Below, piece by piece: positions 62,127-64,000 of a stretch of DNA of 64,000 nt (the first letter of the stretch is position 1; every line of letters starts with the position of its first letter). The stretch is from assembly GCA_020633975.1 (NCBI GenBank), contig JACKCR010000012.1:1-64000 (forward strand). Direction: 5' to 3'. A program made the translations under genes and the position numbers. This DNA comes from Candidatus Eiseniibacteriota bacterium (GTDB taxonomy: Bacteria > Eisenbacteria > RBG-16-71-46 > CAIMUX01). The notes below the pieces were generated by a model, which worked only from the letters and a program-made list of their open reading frames with translations, did not search any database and had not been told where the DNA came from.

Positions 62127-64000
62127 TCACGCCGCAACGGGTTCAGGGAGTGGTGCGCCTGCCGACCTCTTCGACTCGGTCAGTTTGTAGAGTCCGGCGA
62201 TGTCGAGAATGAGGCCGATCTTCCCGTCCGGAAGCACCGCGCCCCCCGTGATTCCCGGCACTCTTCCGAGTGCCGCCCCAAGTGACTTGATCACGATCTG
62301 CTGGTGACCCAACAGCTCGTCCACCGTCACTCCGATCTTCCTCCCGTCCGCTTCCAGGACGAGTACGAGCGGTTCCTCAGCGCTCTGAGAGAGGTCGAAG
62401 AGATGGCGAAGGTGGAAGAGAGGAAGCGTGCGTCCCTGGAAGACGACCACTTCTCCGCTTCCGAACACCGATGATTTCTGCTGCTCCGTCGGCTGGAACG
62501 AGTTGATGACGTTCGCCGTCGGCACGATGAACCGGTCTTCGCCCACGCGCACGATCATTCCGTCGATGATGGCGAGGGTGAGCGGGAGCTGGATGACGAA
62601 GGTCGTGCCCTGGCCGAGGACGGAGCGGATCTGGACCTTGCCGCGGAGCGCCTCGATGTTCCGGCGCACGACGTCCATGCCGACGCCACGACCGGAGACG
62701 TCCGTCACCTGCTCGGCCGTGGAGAACCCAGGCTCGAAGATGAGCATGAAGGTCTCGGACTCGGTGAGTTCGGCCTCGGGAGTGATGATGCCCTTGTCGA
62801 TCGCCTTCTTCCGGATCCTGGCCGGATCGATCCCACGCCCGTCGTCCGCCACTTCGATGCAGATGTTGCCCTCGCGGTGGTAGGCACGGAGGGTGATCCG
62901 TCCCGTCTCGGACTTCCCGTGGTTCCGCCTGTCCTCCGGAGTCGCTTCGATTCCGTGGTCGACGGCATTCCGGACCATGTGGACGAGCGGGTCACCGATC
63001 TTGTCGACGACGGACTTGTCGAGCTCGGTTTCCTCTCCGACGGTGACGAACTCGATGTGCTTTCCGGTCTTCTTGGAGATGTCACGCACGATGCGTGCCA
63101 TCTTCTGGAACGTCGACCGGACCGGGATCATGCGGAGCGAGGTCCCGATCTCCTGGAGTTCGCGGATGATCTTGTTGAGGAGGCCGAGATCTCGGCTGAG
63201 TTCCGGCGACGAGATGTCCTGCATCTCCTTCGCTCCCGCGACCATCGACTCGGCGATCACGAGCTCACCGATCATGTCGACCATCTTGTCGAGGCGGGCG
63301 GCGTCCACCTTGATGAAGTCCTTGACCACGTTCGTGACCGACGGGGTCGGACGCGCGGACTCGGGACGGGACCCGGTTCCGTTCGTCTCGGGGGCCGGAG
63401 CTCCGTCGGCAGACGCCTTCGCGGGCGACGCGGAGGCCGCGGACGCCGCGCTGGAAGCGGTTCCGGCGGACGAACCCGCCTCTGCCGCGTCGGCAGTAGA
63501 CGAAGTCGCCGGAACGGATGCGGCGCTGGCTGCCGCCGGGTTGGGCGTCGCCGCAGGTGCCGGGGCGGACTTGGTCTGCGCTGGGGCCGATGCGGACGCC
63601 TTTCCTCCGTCGTTGACCGCGCTGTCGAGACGCTCGAGGAGGTTTCCGAGCTCCGGGGGCGCCGAAACCTCGCTCGCTCCCCCGGACATGAGCTCGCCGA
63701 TCATCCTCTTCAGGAGGTCGACGGTCTGGAAGACGAGTTCGATCCTCTCACCCTGGAGAAGGAGTTCTCCGTGCCGGGCCTTGTCCATCAAGGTCTCGCC
63801 GGAATGCGCGAGTCTCTGGATGTGATCGAGGCGGAGCATTCCCGCCACGCCCTTGATCGTGTGGATGGCGCGGAAGAGCGCGTGGATCGGCTCCGAGTCC
63901 TCCGGATCCGTTTCCAACCTGAGCAGCTCCTGCTCCGCTTCCTCGAGGTGGTCTCCCGCCTCCTGGACGAAGTCCGTCAGGAGTTGGGGTTCGATCTCTG
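62127..64000 (-). CDS. cheA: Chemotaxis histidine kinase CheA (N-terminus beyond the window)
   Basis: The visible 623 residues cover nearly all of CheA; the first part of the Hpt domain lies past the window end. P1 has the phosphorylated His in FRAIHTIKGVAG. Where the CheY-binding P2 domain usually sits there is instead about 85 residues of Ala, Ser and Pro. P3 dimerisation helices, the P4 ATPase (MVRNAVDHGIE, VADDGRGID, SGRGVGMDVV, TTFVIQLPLT) and the CheW-like P5 follow. It is the first visible gene of the minus-strand che operon. The frame stays open to position 64000, so it is truncated by the window, not broken. Confidence 0.95.
   Translation of the reverse strand, partial: EIEPQLLTDFVQEAGDHLEEAEQELLRLETDPEDSEPIHALFRAIHTIKGVAGMLRLDHIQRLAHSGETLMDKARHGELLLQGERIELVFQTVDLLKRMIGELMSGGASEVSAPPELGNLLERLDSAVNDGGKASASAPAQTKSAPAPAATPNPAAASAASVPATSSTADAAEAGSSAGTASSAASAASASPAKASADGAPAPETNGTGSRPESARPTPSVTNVVKDFIKVDAARLDKMVDMIGELVIAESMVAGAKEMQDISSPELSRDLGLLNKIIRELQEIGTSLRMIPVRSTFQKMARIVRDISKKTGKHIEFVTVGEETELDKSVVDKIGDPLVHMVRNAVDHGIEATPEDRRNHGKSETGRITLRAYHREGNICIEVADDGRGIDPARIRKKAIDKGIITPEAELTESETFMLIFEPGFSTAEQVTDVSGRGVGMDVVRRNIEALRGKVQIRSVLGQGTTFVIQLPLTLAIIDGMIVRVGEDRFIVPTANVINSFQPTEQQKSSVFGSGEVVVFQGRTLPLFHLRHLFDLSQSAEEPLVLVLEADGRKIGVTVDELLGHQQIVIKSLGAALGRVPGITGGAVLPDGKIGLILDIAGLYKLTESKRSAGAPLPEPVAA

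Overview
The window is GC-rich and bacterial. It encodes many secreted proteins with FlgD-like or 'WG..K.LF' C-terminal tails, cysteine-rich 'GACC...C.PNPC' repeat proteins, a DGPF/ECF sigma pair, and several hybrid histidine kinases. GTG and TTG starts behind GGAGG-type ribosome binding sites are common. This mix is most like an uncultured FCB-associated or Eisenbacteria-type candidate phylum, judged from protein style only. No rRNA, tRNA, CRISPR array, transposase or phage gene was found.

Left part (1-23 kb): a GNAT enzyme; a secreted HEAT-repeat protein; an 1103-residue secreted Cys-rich repeat protein whose C-terminal domain recurs in a divergently transcribed paralogue; a membrane Ser/Thr kinase with TPRs followed by an FHA-GAF-PP2C phosphatase; a YCII/DGPF protein with an ECF sigma factor carrying a long C-terminal extension; two secreted beta-propeller proteins; an N-formylglutamate amidohydrolase-like enzyme; and a 14-repeat FG-GAP surface protein. 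Short repeat arrays lie at 1-131, 2329-2439 and 18674-18755.

Middle part (23-44 kb): a CheW protein split by an inserted chemoreceptor zinc-binding (CZB) domain; a pilin-like anchored protein plus a pseudopilin; a hybrid kinase; a YfiR-like protein, TonB-dependent receptor and ABC-sensor hybrid kinase set; then a compact type IV filament/type II secretion-like operon. That operon holds three pseudopilins, GspF, a PilM-PilN-like fusion, a PilO/GspM-like protein with a GspC/PilP-like end, and a secretin with a TPR tail. A convergent GspE ATPase follows. No prepilin peptidase or retraction ATPase lies in the window.

Right part (44-64 kb): two more hybrid kinases, one with a CxxCH haem-type Tll0287-like sensor; a lone receiver; a free CxxCH sensor protein next to a chemoreceptor; an MglA-like GTPase with a ~400-residue disordered tail; a TPR-trpA-uppP operon; a tandem GNAT; and a minus-strand chemotaxis operon in the order cheA (truncated by the window end), cheW, cheR, cheD, cheY, cheX, cheB.

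The most interesting reading, which is inference, is that 23-54 kb is a sensory and surface-filament island. Nutrient (TonB/ABC-type) and redox (haem, zinc/thiol) sensors sit beside an unusually fused filament machine, an MglA-type polarity GTPase and a full chemotaxis pathway.
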